Positions 50,848-59,613 of a stretch of DNA of 64,000 nucleotides are shown here, piece after piece (positions within the stretch are counted from its first letter, which is position 1; each line of letters begins with the position of its first letter). The notes beneath the pieces were generated by a model, which saw only the letters and a list, made by a program, of their open reading frames with translations, ran no database searches and was not told the origin of the DNA. Origin of the DNA: Paractinoplanes deccanensis (GTDB lineage: Bacteria; Actinomycetota; Actinomycetes; Mycobacteriales; Micromonosporaceae); the NCBI RefSeq assembly GCF_016862115.1, contig NZ_BOMI01000156.1, positions 43,273 through 107,272 on the forward strand, read 5' to 3'. The position numbers and the translations under genes were made by a program.

Positions 50848-52797
50848 TCAGCTGATGTCGGGGCCGGTCAGGACCGCGTTCGGGTCGTCGACCAGGTGGC
50901 GGACGTCCCAGACCCAGGCGCCGTCCGTCCACGTGGGGGAGAAGCCGAGGAGGTTGGTCATGGCGCGCAGCATCTCGGTGTCGCGGAGCTGCGGTGTCAG
51001 GACGATGACGGCGGCCTTCCAGTAGCGCAGGTCGGCCAGGGTCATCTCGCGCCGGGTGTCGGTGATCTCGGGGACCGGGTTGCCCTGGCGGATCGAGGCC
51101 ATCAGGCCGCTGGTGGGGCGCCACGGGGGCGAGAAGATCGCGGTGCGGTCGGCCGGGTTGAGCGGATTTTGGTTGGGGAGCAGGGCGTACGCGCCGGCGA
51201 TGCGCATGTCCTGGCCGGTCATGGCGGACCAGCGCAGCGGGTCGGGGTAGGTCGAGTCGGGCAGCGGCAGGGTGACGACGGTGTGGTTGTCGTCGACGTA
51301 CTGCCGCCAGGCGCCCGAGGTGACGAACTCGGGGGTCGGCGCCATCGGCGTGGTCTGGAGCTGGATGGGGGCGAGCGGCACCAGGGCCATCGCCACCGCC
51401 GTGATCATGGCGACGCGGACCGGGCCGCGGGCCGAGGGCTGGGCCTTGACGAGGTCGGCGGCGCGCTGGCAGCCGAGGGCCAGGATGATGCCGACGACCG
51501 GGGCGATGGCCATGGCCCAGCGGGTCGGCACCGCCGAGTTGAGGACCGGGACGCTGTGCAGAACGGCCCAGATGCCGGGGATGCCGGTGTTGATCCCGTT
51601 GAGGAAAATTCGCGGTCCGAGCGACATTGCGGCGAACAGCAGGGCCAGGCCGCCGAGGGTCACGATCGTGGCCGTGCGGCGCATCCAGACGATCAGGCCG
51701 AAGAAGAGAATGACGAGTCCCCACCCGAAGAACGCATTTTCTTCGGCCGGGTTCTGCGCGAGCTGGGCGGCAACAGCGGAATTGCCGGCCACGGAACGGC
51801 TCGAATAGGCGGTGAACGACGCGAGGTCGGCGCCGAAGTTACGGACGAACTGCGGCAGGCCGTGGTAGCTCTGCGGGCCGAAGAACTGCACGGTCAGCGG
51901 ATATGCCAGGACGGCAAGCGTCACCGCGCCGGCGACGGACAGCCCGGTGACGAACTGCCGGGTCTCGCCGCGGTGCCTCTTGCGCCGGACGATCGCCATG
52001 ACCAGGCAGAACACGCCCAGGCCTACGGCGGTCATGAAGAGGATCTCGAGGTTGATGAAGGCCTGCCAGATCAGCAGGCCGGCCAGGATCAGGCCGTTGC
52101 GCATCGCCCGGCCGGGCTCACGCAGGCGCAATGTGCGCACGATGATCCAGGGCACCAGGAATTGCGAGACGATGTTCGGGTGGCCGCCCGCATGCGAGAT
52201 CATGCTCGGCGCGAAGGTGCAGAAGAGGGCGCCGACCCATGCCGCGAGCCGCGAGCTGACGAAGTGGCGCGAGAGAGCGAAGTACCACGACACGCCGGTG
52301 ATCGCCAAAGCGAGAGTGAGGAATACGTTGAAGGCCACATGCGGGCCGAACAACAAAGTCACCGGCGTCATCGGCAACGAAACGGCCAGCACCGAGGTGT
52401 TGGCCATCATGTTCACCCCATCGGGGTAATTCATGCGATCGGAGAAGAACGGATATGCGCCATCGGTGAGCACCCGCGCACCATGCGCCATCATCCACTC
52501 AAAGAAAGCCTGATCCTGTGGATCATCACGCAACTGGTGATCAAGATTGAGCCACAACGGCGCGGTGACGTAGAGCGCGATGACGACGAAGGTCGCGCCG
52601 GCCAGCACATCTCGCCAGTTGGGAAGGCGTCGCCGTCTGACTTTCGGCTGTTCAGGCGCTTGGGCGGGAGGAGCGGCGACGGCGGTTTCGAGTGCCGCCA
52701 ACTCGGCGTCTAGATCCTCGGTCCCGGTCACTTGACGGGGCGGCCGAACGTTCCCGCCGGCCGACTGGCCTGTCGAGTCAATACCCGTAATCGTCAT
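50848..52797 (-). CDS. large polytopic membrane protein (GT-C-like)
   Basis: A 649-residue protein with about 11-12 membrane segments after a cytosolic N-terminus of about 60 residues that is rich in Ala/Pro/Gln. An early loop has the DDPQDQAFFEWMMAHGARVLTD and FFSDRMNYPDGVNMMANTS motifs, and the C-terminal extracytoplasmic part (about 500-649) is soluble. The arrangement resembles the GT-C superfamily of polyprenyl-phosphate-dependent glycosyltransferases or YfhO-type proteins; the loop Asp-Asp may act as the catalytic pair. ATG 52797 is the likely start. It is divergent from the methyltransferase gene. Confidence 0.75.
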   Translation of the reverse strand: MTITGIDSTGQSAGGNVRPPRQVTGTEDLDAELAALETAVAAPPAQAPEQPKVRRRRLPNWRDVLAGATFVVIALYVTAPLWLNLDHQLRDDPQDQAFFEWMMAHGARVLTDGAYPFFSDRMNYPDGVNMMANTSVLAVSLPMTPVTLLFGPHVAFNVFLTLALAITGVSWYFALSRHFVSSRLAAWVGALFCTFAPSMISHAGGHPNIVSQFLVPWIIVRTLRLREPGRAMRNGLILAGLLIWQAFINLEILFMTAVGLGVFCLVMAIVRRKRHRGETRQFVTGLSVAGAVTLAVLAYPLTVQFFGPQSYHGLPQFVRNFGADLASFTAYSSRSVAGNSAVAAQLAQNPAEENAFFGWGLVILFFGLIVWMRRTATIVTLGGLALLFAAMSLGPRIFLNGINTGIPGIWAVLHSVPVLNSAVPTRWAMAIAPVVGIILALGCQRAADLVKAQPSARGPVRVAMITAVAMALVPLAPIQLQTTPMAPTPEFVTSGAWRQYVDDNHTVVTLPLPDSTYPDPLRWSAMTGQDMRIAGAYALLPNQNPLNPADRTAIFSPPWRPTSGLMASIRQGNPVPEITDTRREMTLADLRYWKAAVIVLTPQLRDTEMLRAMTNLLGFSPTWTDGAWVWDVRHLVDDPNAVLTGPDIS

Positions 52798-52964
52798 AGC
52801 GTCGGCGAGCCTATCCGAGGTCGGTAACGTTGCAGTGACAAGCGGGCGATGCGTGACCGAGCCGATATGAACTGGGCTATCCGGACGCGAAGCAACCACA
52901 CGGAGTACCCAGCTTGCCTATGTCTCAATCAGGCAAATAATGGGCGGGCTTCCCGGGCTCAACT

Positions 52965-52981
52965 TTCGGTTGTGAACCGAA
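52965..52981. promoter_or_regulatory. perfect 7-bp-arm palindrome before the methyltransferase gene
   Basis: TTCGGTT GTG AACCGAA lies in the 245-bp divergent spacer, 62 bp ahead of the methyltransferase start. It could be an operator or an RNA hairpin. The spacer also holds AT-rich CAAATAATG (52934-52942), a candidate -10 region. Confidence 0.45.
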
Positions 52982-53042
52982 GATGGTTAACTCTTCCGGT
53001 CCCGGTGTCAGCTTCGATCGGCAAGACGAGGGAACCTTACAT

Positions 53043-53759
53043 ATGGCAGACATCACTGGAGACCAGCGGATCCAGTCCGAAGTGCTCGAAGGCCTCGCCA
53101 CGGCCGTGAACCACCGCCGGTGGTTCGTCGAGCTCGCTCTTCCGTACCTCGGGGACAACCCGATCGAGATCGGCAGCGGTCTCGGCGACTACGCGATCGA
53201 GTGGGCAGAGCACCTTCCGCGGTTCACGGCGACTGAAGCCGACCCCGACCGGCTCGTGCTCCTCAAGGAGCGGATGGCCGAGCACCCCAACATCGACGTG
53301 CGGCAGATGCTGCTGCCGGCGGCTGACGCCTCCGGCGAATACAGCGCCGCCGTCTCGTACAACGTGCTCGAGCACATCGAGGACCACGTCGGTGCGCTGC
53401 GCAGCATGGCCGAGCTCGTCCGCCCCGGCGGCCGGATCATCCTGATCGTGCCGGCGTTCATGTTCGCGATGAGCCAGGTCGACATCGCGACCGGCCACAT
53501 CCGGCGGTACACGAAGAAGACGATGCGCGCGGCGATGACCGAGGCCGGGCTTCAGATCGAGAAGCTGCACTACGCGAACGCGCTCGGGCTGATCGGCTAC
53601 TACGGCGCCACCAGCATCTTCAAGCTGGCCCCCAAGGAGGGCCCGATGGTCAAGGTGTACGACTCGCTCGTGCTTCCGGTGACCAAGGCCGTCGAGCAGG
53701 TCGTGAAGCCGCCGTTCGGCCAGTCGGTCTTCGTGGTGGCGCGCACGCCCTCGCAGTAG
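53043..53759 (+). CDS. class I SAM-dependent methyltransferase
   Basis: A 238-residue protein. The SAM site has IEIGSGLGDYAIEWA (motif I, about 40-54), the acidic strand ATEADPDRL (motif II) and SYNVLEHIEDHVGALRSM (motif IV region), with LVRPGGRIILIVPAF after it. The closest group is the small-molecule/lipid methyltransferases of the Methyltransf_11/25 type. ATG 53043 (MADITGDQ) fits, with GAGGGA about 11 bp upstream. The substrate is unknown; it is divergent from the polytopic membrane protein gene. Confidence 0.88.
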   Translation: MADITGDQRIQSEVLEGLATAVNHRRWFVELALPYLGDNPIEIGSGLGDYAIEWAEHLPRFTATEADPDRLVLLKERMAEHPNIDVRQMLLPAADASGEYSAAVSYNVLEHIEDHVGALRSMAELVRPGGRIILIVPAFMFAMSQVDIATGHIRRYTKKTMRAAMTEAGLQIEKLHYANALGLIGYYGATSIFKLAPKEGPMVKVYDSLVLPVTKAVEQVVKPPFGQSVFVVARTPSQ

Positions 53760-53762
53760 GAA

Positions 53763-53786
53763 AGAGGGCTGCCCGTGCAGCCCTCT
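53763..53786. terminator. bidirectional stem-loop between methyltransferase and PEBP genes
   Basis: AGAGGGCTG and CAGCCCTCT are 9-bp perfect arms with a 6-nt loop, in the 34-bp convergent gap between stops at 53759 and 53794. Confidence 0.8.
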
Positions 53787-53793
53787 CACACCC

Positions 53794-54318
53794 CTAGCTC
53801 TGGTACGTCGGGCGCATCGTCGCCCGCGCCAGCGTGTGGAACGCCAGGTTGAAGCCGACGTAGGCGGGCGTGGCGTCCGGGCCGACGTCGAGCTTGTCCA
53901 CGTCGATCGCGTGCACCGCGAAGACGTAGCGGTGCGGGCGGTCGCCGGGCGGCGGGGCGGAACCGCCGTAGGTGCGCTCGCCGTAGTCGTTGCGCACGCA
54001 GAACGCGTCGCCGGGCAGCGGGTCGGCGCCGCGCGGCAGCTCCGTCACGGTCGCGGGCAGGTTGACCAGGACCCAGTGCCAGAAGCCGCTGCCGGTCGGC
54101 GCGTCCGGATCGAAGCACGTCACCACGAAGCCGCGGGTCTCGTCGGGGAAGCCCGACCAGGCGAGCTGGGGTGACACGTTCTTGCCGCCCGCGCTGGGGT
54201 GCGCGAACAGATCGTCGAGCGGCCGGCCGTCCTGCATGTCCGTGCTGGTCACCGTGAACGACGGAACCTGGGGCAACAGATCGTACGGGTCCGGGGCTAC
54301 GGCGCGGTCGAGACTCAT
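53794..54318 (-). CDS. PEBP-family (YbhB/YbcL-like) protein
   Basis: A 174-residue protein of the phosphatidylethanolamine-binding/Raf-kinase-inhibitor-like family. Its landmarks are the GGKNVSPQLAWSGFPDETRGFVVTCFDPDAPTGSGFWHWVLVNLP segment (about 45-88), with DPDAP and the conserved GxxxHW ligand-binding pocket, and the DRPHRYVFAVHAIDVDKL segment. ATG 54318 has GGAGGACAAATCACC upstream. Bacterial members have no fixed function. It is alone on the minus strand. Confidence 0.93.
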   Translation of the reverse strand: MSLDRAVAPDPYDLLPQVPSFTVTSTDMQDGRPLDDLFAHPSAGGKNVSPQLAWSGFPDETRGFVVTCFDPDAPTGSGFWHWVLVNLPATVTELPRGADPLPGDAFCVRNDYGERTYGGSAPPPGDRPHRYVFAVHAIDVDKLDVGPDATPAYVGFNLAFHTLARATMRPTYQS

Positions 54319-54502
54319 GGTGATTTGTCCTCCGGCCAGACGGTGGAAAGCTCTCTCCGTACGCAGAGTAGCCCGAAAAGCCGGGCTGTCACCCGATCGG
54401 GCGGACGCACATGGGGTGCGCGGCGTGTCCCCTGTGCCGGGTGATGCTTCTGTCCGACATCCGATCGGGTGCGTGCGGCGGAGATCCCCGTGCCCGGTGG
54501 CG

Positions 54503-54548
54503 ATAAGCAAGTCGGCACCCGCTTCCTCGAGCGGGTGCCGACTGCTTT
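54503..54548. terminator. strong hairpin in a divergent intergenic region
   Basis: GTCGGCACCCGCT (54511-54523) and AGCGGGTGCCGAC (54530-54542) are perfect 13-bp arms around a 6-nt loop, extended by TAAGCA/TGCTTA with one bulged A. It looks like a rho-independent terminator followed by TTTAG on the plus strand. It lies 38 bp before the kinase start and not after any gene. Confidence 0.75.
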
Positions 54549-54586
54549 AGCCCCATTTGCGCATCGGCAGATGAGACCATCGGGAC

Positions 54587-55783
54587 ATGAGAGCGCCGCT
54601 GCCCGCCAACGAACCCGCCCGGCTGGCCGCTCTGCACGACGCGCAGGTGCTCGACACCCCGCCCGAGGAGGACTTCGACGACATCGCCCTGCTGGCGTCG
54701 GAGATCTGCGGCACGCCGATGGGCCTGGTCAGCCTCGTCGACCGGGAGCGGCAGTGGTTCAAGGCCAAGGTCGGCCTGGACGTCGAGGAGACCGACCGGG
54801 ACACGTCGTTCTGCGCCCACACGATCAACGGGCACGATCTGCTCGAGGTGTCCGACGCGACGGCCGACCCGCGCTTCGCCGACAACCCGGCGGTGCCGGA
54901 CGAGATCCGGTTCTACGCCGGCGCGCCGGTGGTGCTCGACGGCACCTATTCGGTGGGCACGGTCTGCGTCGTCGACCGCGTGCCCCGGGTGCTCACCTCG
55001 CCGCAGCGGCGCGCCCTGCGCAGCCTCGCCCGGCACGCCGCGGTCCAACTCGAGCTGCGCCGCTACGCCCGGCACGCCGGCGAGATCGCCGACCGGATGC
55101 GCCAGCTCGACCGCATGAAGGACTCGTTCCTCGCCACGGTCAGCCACGAGCTGCGCACACCGCTGTCGACCATCCGCGGTTACCTGGAGATGCTGCTCGA
55201 GGACGACTTCGACCCGGACACCTCGCGCCGGTTCCTGTCGGTGATGTCGCGCAACTCCGACCGGCTGCTGCGGCTCATCGACGAGCTGCTGCTGGTCGCC
55301 CGGCTCACCGACGAGCGCATGCAGCTCGACCTCGCCGAGATCGACCTGGCCGAGCTCGGCCACCAGGCCGCCGCGGCGTGCCGTCCGCTCGCCGAGCACC
55401 GCCAGGTCAAGCTGCGCGACCGCACCGAGACCCCGGTGCCGGCGCGCGGCGACGCCAGGAGGCTCGCCCAGGCGCTCAACCACCTCATGGTCAACGCCAT
55501 CAAGTTCACCCACCCCGGCGGCGAGATCACGGTGGACTCGACCTCGGACGGCGAGCCGGAGCTGACCATCACGGACAACGGCGTGGGCATCGCGGCGGAC
55601 GAGCTGCCGCACGTCTTCGACCGCTTCTACCGCTGCCAGGCGGCGGAGGTGATGGCGGCGCAGGGCCCGGGCCTCGGCCTGGCCATCGTCAAGTCGATCA
55701 TCGACGCCCATCACGGCAGCGTCCACCTGGAGAGCGAGCCCGGCGTCGGGACGACAGTGCGCCTGACGCTACCCCGCTCCTAG
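54587..55783 (+). CDS. soluble GAF-type sensor histidine kinase, orphan
   Basis: A 398-residue kinase with no membrane segment. An N-terminal GAF domain (about 20-160, with FCAHTINGHDLLEVSDATADPRF and YAGAPVVLDGTYSVGTVCVVD), then HisKA with His187 in TVSHELRTPLS and HATPase (N box HLMVNAIKFTHPGG, G1 DNGVGIAADE, G2 GPGLGLAIVKS). Such kinases often sense light, redox or small molecules. No response regulator is adjacent. ATG 54587. Its 3' end overlaps the convergent GNAT gene by 15 bp. Confidence 0.93.
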   Translation: MRAPLPANEPARLAALHDAQVLDTPPEEDFDDIALLASEICGTPMGLVSLVDRERQWFKAKVGLDVEETDRDTSFCAHTINGHDLLEVSDATADPRFADNPAVPDEIRFYAGAPVVLDGTYSVGTVCVVDRVPRVLTSPQRRALRSLARHAAVQLELRRYARHAGEIADRMRQLDRMKDSFLATVSHELRTPLSTIRGYLEMLLEDDFDPDTSRRFLSVMSRNSDRLLRLIDELLLVARLTDERMQLDLAEIDLAELGHQAAAACRPLAEHRQVKLRDRTETPVPARGDARRLAQALNHLMVNAIKFTHPGGEITVDSTSDGEPELTITDNGVGIAADELPHVFDRFYRCQAAEVMAAQGPGLGLAIVKSIIDAHHGSVHLESEPGVGTTVRLTLPRS

Positions 55784-56416
55784 GAACATCTCGCGGCAAG
55801 GATCCAGACCCTCGATCCGTACGGGTACGGAGCGCGCCGCCTGCCACGCGGCCCGGTCGAGGCGCAACCGCCGGCCGACGGTCACCCGGTCGCGGACGAC
55901 GTGCCGGGCGATGCCGTCGTCGGCGTAGCCGAGCTTGCGGGACACCGCGTACGAGGCGTGGTTGTCGCCGAACGCCTCGGAGGTCGCGAACTCGGCGCCC
56001 AGCCCGGCGAAGGCCAGCTCGAGCACGGCGGCGCGCATCTCGGTGCCGTACCCCTGGCCGTGATGGGCGCGCGCCAGCCACGAGCCCGTGCCGACCTCGC
56101 GGAGCCGGGCGAAGTCCTCCGCGCCGATGCCCTGCGTGCCGATCACCCGCCCGCCGGCGATCGTCACCAGGCCCAGCTCCCACTTGCGCGGGCTCCACCC
56201 GGCCCGCAGGCCCCAGTGCCACTGGAGGACGCTGCGGGCGACCTGATCGGGCGGCGCGTCGGTCCATCCGGCGACGAAAGGCTGCGTCGCCGGATCGTGA
56301 ATGCCCTCGGTGGCACGGGTGGCGAGCTCGTCGAGCCGGCGCTCATCGGGCAACCGCAATTCCAGCCGCGGAGTGCGCAGAACGAGCCCGTACAGCGGCC
56401 AATGGTCGCTCAGCAT
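55769..56416 (-). CDS. GNAT-family N-acetyltransferase
   Basis: A 215-residue protein of the RimJ/RimL-like GNAT group: RTPRLELRLPDERRLDELA, the acetyl-CoA-binding GSWLARAHHGQGYGTEMRAAVLELAF segment (motif A with QGYGTE, about 112-124) and the ending SYAVSRKLGYADDGI (motif B). The acceptor amine is unknown. ATG 56416 begins MLSDHWPLYG. It is convergent with the histidine kinase. Confidence 0.9.
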   Translation of the reverse strand: MLSDHWPLYGLVLRTPRLELRLPDERRLDELATRATEGIHDPATQPFVAGWTDAPPDQVARSVLQWHWGLRAGWSPRKWELGLVTIAGGRVIGTQGIGAEDFARLREVGTGSWLARAHHGQGYGTEMRAAVLELAFAGLGAEFATSEAFGDNHASYAVSRKLGYADDGIARHVVRDRVTVGRRLRLDRAAWQAARSVPVRIEGLDPCREMFLGAG

Positions 56417-56444
56417 GACGCCGATTCTGCGGGCCTTCGCGACC

Positions 56445-57602
56445 CTATTTCAAGCGCTCGACATGCAACCCCGAATAGAGCCTGCGGTAGACGACTCCGG
56501 TGCGCGAGTTGCCCGCGTCGATCATCATGCCGCGGCCCATGTAGATGCCGACGTGGCCGGGGCCGACGACCAGGTCGCCGGGGCGCGCCTCGGCCCGCGA
56601 GATGCTGCGGGCCTGTGCCGCCTGGGCGCCGGAGGAGTGCGGCAGCTCGATGCCGGCGAGGGCGTACGCCCGCTTGGTGAAGCCGGAGCAGTCGAAGCCG
56701 AACGGGCCGGTGCCGCCCCGGACGTAGCGCTTGCCGACCTGAGAGCGGGCGTACGCGATGACGGCGGTCATGCCGTTGCCGAGGGGCATGACGTGGTGCG
56801 TGCGCCGCGACGTGACGACGTGCGACCGCTTCACGCTGCGGTGGATCCGGTTGTGGATCCGCTTCTGGACGGTGCGGTGGACGCGCTTGTGCAGCCGTTT
56901 GACGGCCCGGGGCGTCACCCTGTGGACCACGGCGCGGGCGATGGCGCGGCGCGCCGGGGCCGCCCGCGTGCCGGCCGGCTGCTCGGGCGGCGGGCCGCCG
57001 CGCAGGTCGCGGATCTGCTCGGCGGTGGTGGCGCTCAGGGCTCCGGCCAGCCGGGCGGCGTGGGCCTGCGCCATCTGGGCGCTGAAGACCCCGGGTCGTC
57101 GGGCGCCGGCTCCTTGGGCGTCGCGGGCCTCGTTCGCGGGGGCGTCGCTTGGTTCCGCGACGGCGTCACGGAGGATCTCGCGGGCCTCCGCGGCCGCCTC
57201 CGCCGCCGGGCCGCGCAGTGCCACGCGGTCGTCGGCCACGGCGAGGGCGGTCGCGGCGACGACGGCCGCCCGGCGCAGTTCCTCGTAGGTTTCCGGGCTC
57301 ATCTCCGGCAGGGGGACATCGCCGGCGACGGTGCTGAGGGCGAGCTGGGCCGCGGCCACCCGGCGCGGGAGGGCCGGGCGGTCGCCGGCCGGGCGGCGCG
57401 GGTCGGCCCGGGAGGCGCGCTCGGCCAGGGCGGCGCGGGCGGCCTCCGTCTCCGCGAGATGGGCGGCGGTGTGCTCGGGGTCGGTGTGCTCGGCGGGCGG
57501 TGTGGCCTCGGCGGCATGATCGGCAGGGTCGAGGGCCGGTGAGATGACGGCCAGCGCCATGGCGCCGGCGGTCAAGGCCCGGCTCGGGGACGGACGATGC
57601 AG
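56445..57602 (-). CDS. secreted NlpC/P60 peptidoglycan hydrolase
   Basis: About 385 residues. The C-terminal NlpC/P60 domain (about 275-385) has catalytic Cys305 in FGFDCSGF, His350 in GPGHVGIYMG and a third residue near 362. An Ala/Arg-rich helical middle region (about 35-265) contains a basic RHR-rich stretch. The N-terminus HRPSPSRALTAGAMALAVISPAL is a signal peptide. The start is uncertain: a CTG at 57602 has GGAGG 5 bp upstream and leads straight into the signal peptide, whereas GTG 57695 would add 31 unexplained residues and ATG 57560 would cut the signal peptide. Confidence 0.8.
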   Translation of the reverse strand: MHRPSPSRALTAGAMALAVISPALDPADHAAEATPPAEHTDPEHTAAHLAETEAARAALAERASRADPRRPAGDRPALPRRVAAAQLALSTVAGDVPLPEMSPETYEELRRAAVVAATALAVADDRVALRGPAAEAAAEAREILRDAVAEPSDAPANEARDAQGAGARRPGVFSAQMAQAHAARLAGALSATTAEQIRDLRGGPPPEQPAGTRAAPARRAIARAVVHRVTPRAVKRLHKRVHRTVQKRIHNRIHRSVKRSHVVTSRRTHHVMPLGNGMTAVIAYARSQVGKRYVRGGTGPFGFDCSGFTKRAYALAGIELPHSSGAQAAQARSISRAEARPGDLVVGPGHVGIYMGRGMMIDAGNSRTGVVYRRLYSGLHVERLK

Positions 57603-57872
57603 TGTTGCCTCCGAAATCGGCCCGGGGCACTCGCGCGTATCCCAGTCCAGCGTGGCATTACCGTGCGCCGCGCCGGCACCGCGCGTGAGACGCACAGCAA
57701 TGGGAACCCGGACAACTCGCTAATTCCGACGACCATGCCAACACACATCAGGAATGTTTCGGGGCCGAATTCCCACAATCACCCTCGCCCAATCGAGGAA
57801 AGAAAGGACTTTTGAGGTGTCGATCGGCCGTTATGGATTTCCGAAATATGCCCGTGATCTGCTTCCGGGAAC

Positions 57873-58433
57873 TCAGGTCACCGGAACACGGGCGCCCGGA
57901 CTGTCCATCGAACTGTGCAGGACGAGCTCGGACAGCCCCGATCCGGCGGGCACGTCGAAGGGCAGGACGCCCTTCACCGCGGCGCCGGGCGGGATCTCGT
58001 CGAGCAGCGTGGGCTGCCGCTCGTTGAGGAAGACCAGCGCCTGCTCGGCCACGCGATGCTCGCCGCCGCCGTTGTCGATCGCGCGCTGAGCGCCCGGATC
58101 GAGCAGCTGGGATTCGGCACCCGTGTTGCGGACGGTCACGTCGACCAGGCAGAACTGGCCCTGGGCGTGCTGCGGAAGCTCCTGGGGCCCGACCGAGTCG
58201 AACCCGCATCGGCTGCCGTCGACGGTGAGCTGGAAGACGCCCTCGAAGGCCCGCGGAGCCTCGGGCGGCGGCGGCTCGTCACGCGACAGCGCGAACGCCG
58301 CCCCGCCGGCCGCGACCACGGCGACGACCGCCCCCACGATCCACGGCCAGCGGCGGCGGCGTCGCGGCGGCGGCTCCACTTCGGTGAGCGCTGATCGTGC
58401 GGGGCGCAGTGGCGTGTTGGTCACCGGACCCAT
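57873..58433 (-). CDS. DUF4352-type membrane-anchored protein
   Basis: A 186-residue protein: an Arg-rich cytosolic N-terminus (PPRRRRRWPW), one membrane helix (about 31-50) and an extracytoplasmic beta-sandwich (about 62-186). The pattern GQFCLVDVTVRNTGAESQLL, FLNERQPTLLDEIPPGAAVKGVLPFDVPAG fits DUF4352/Telokin-like domains, with two Cys (RCGF and FCLV) as a likely disulfide. ATG 58433. The 178-bp gap to the NlpC gene holds no feature I can support. Confidence 0.83.
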   Translation of the reverse strand: MGPVTNTPLRPARSALTEVEPPPRRRRRWPWIVGAVVAVVAAGGAAFALSRDEPPPPEAPRAFEGVFQLTVDGSRCGFDSVGPQELPQHAQGQFCLVDVTVRNTGAESQLLDPGAQRAIDNGGGEHRVAEQALVFLNERQPTLLDEIPPGAAVKGVLPFDVPAGSGLSELVLHSSMDSPGARVPVT

Positions 58434-58604
58434 GCTCGACTCCGTGGCGACACCTGAGGCGCCGCCACGCCGCAAATCCGGACCAACCTGTCGTAAAGCG
58501 CCCGTAAAGGTCGCCCATGGGTGGTAACTTCGGCCCCGGCACCCTCGTTGATCGAGGTGAGCCCGGCTCAGGGATCCCTCTGCCCGGCGCTCGCCGGCCG
58601 GCGG

Positions 58605-59567
58605 TCAGGGCAGCAGCAGGATCTTGCCCAGGTGGTCGCTCGACTCCATGAGGGCGTGTGCCTCGGCGGCCTCGGAGAGGGGCATCGTCGTGTGGATGAT
58701 GGGCTTGATGGCACCGGCCTCGACCAGGGGCCAGACGTCGCGGGTCACCGCCGCGACGATGCGGGCCTTGTCGGGGATCGGGCGGGCGCGCAGCGACGTG
58801 GACGAGAGCGACGCGCGCTTGGCCATCAGCTCAACCAGGTCGACCTCGGCCTTGCGGCCGCCCTGGAAGCCGATGACCGTGATGCGGCCGCCGGGCGCGA
58901 GGACGTCGATGTTGCGGGAAAGATATTTGGCGCCGACGATGTCGAGCACGACGTCGGCGCCCCGGCCGCCGGTGAAGTCCTTTGTGGCGGCGACGAAGTC
59001 GTCGGTCGTGTAGTCGACGACCAGGTCGGCGCCGAGCTCGCGGAGCTTGTCGTGCTTGCTCGCGCGGGCGGTGGCGACGACCGTGGCGCCGAGCGCGTGG
59101 CCGAGCTGGATCGCGAACGTGCCGATGCCGCTGCCGCCGCCGTGCACCAGCAGGGTCTCGCCCTTGCGCAGCCGGTCGCGGTCGACGACGTTGGACCAGA
59201 CCGTGCAGCTGACCTCGGGCAGCGCGGCCGCCTCGTGCAGCGAGAGGCCGGTCGGCACGGGCAGCAGCTGACCGGCCGGCACGGCGACCCGCTGTGCGTA
59301 GCCGCCGCCGGCGAGCAGGGCGCTGACCCGCTCGCCGACGTGACGGCCGGACACGCCGGGACCGACCGCGCTGATCACGCCGGCACACTCGAGGCCCGGA
59401 TAGTCCGGAGCGCCGGGCGGCGGGGGATAGAAGCCCTGGCGCTGGGACACGTCGGCGCGGTTGACCCCGGCGGCGGTGACATCCACGACGACCTCGCCCT
59501 CCGCGGGCACCGGGTCGGGCACCTCGCGGAAGGCGAGCTTCTTGTCCTCGATCACGATCGCGTGCAT
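58605..59567 (-). CDS. NAD(P)H:quinone oxidoreductase (medium-chain, PIG3-like)
   Basis: A 320-residue zinc-independent MDR protein. The N-terminal GroES-like domain has GVNRADVSQRQGFYPPPPGAPDYPGLECAG. The Rossmann domain has LVHGGGSGIGTFAIQLGHALGATVVATA (about 145-172, nucleotide-binding AGxxxVG-type loop) and the LDIVGAKYLSRN segment. This fits the quinone oxidoreductase/PIG3 group that reduces quinones with NADPH. ATG 59567 (MHAIVIEDKK) fits the family start; an in-frame upstream ATG at 59612 would add 15 residues. Confidence 0.92.
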   Translation of the reverse strand: MHAIVIEDKKLAFREVPDPVPAEGEVVVDVTAAGVNRADVSQRQGFYPPPPGAPDYPGLECAGVISAVGPGVSGRHVGERVSALLAGGGYAQRVAVPAGQLLPVPTGLSLHEAAALPEVSCTVWSNVVDRDRLRKGETLLVHGGGSGIGTFAIQLGHALGATVVATARASKHDKLRELGADLVVDYTTDDFVAATKDFTGGRGADVVLDIVGAKYLSRNIDVLAPGGRITVIGFQGGRKAEVDLVELMAKRASLSSTSLRARPIPDKARIVAAVTRDVWPLVEAGAIKPIIHTTMPLSEAAEAHALMESSDHLGKILLLP

Positions 59568-59613
59568 GGCTTCACTGTGCCCGAGGGGTATGACAGAAAA
59601 CCACTCGGTCAAC

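Noticed and set aside
57603..57872. Possible ydaO/c-di-AMP riboswitch ahead of the NlpC/P60 gene
   Set aside because: Such riboswitches precede cell-wall hydrolase genes in actinobacteria, but I could not find the conserved core on the minus strand of this spacer.
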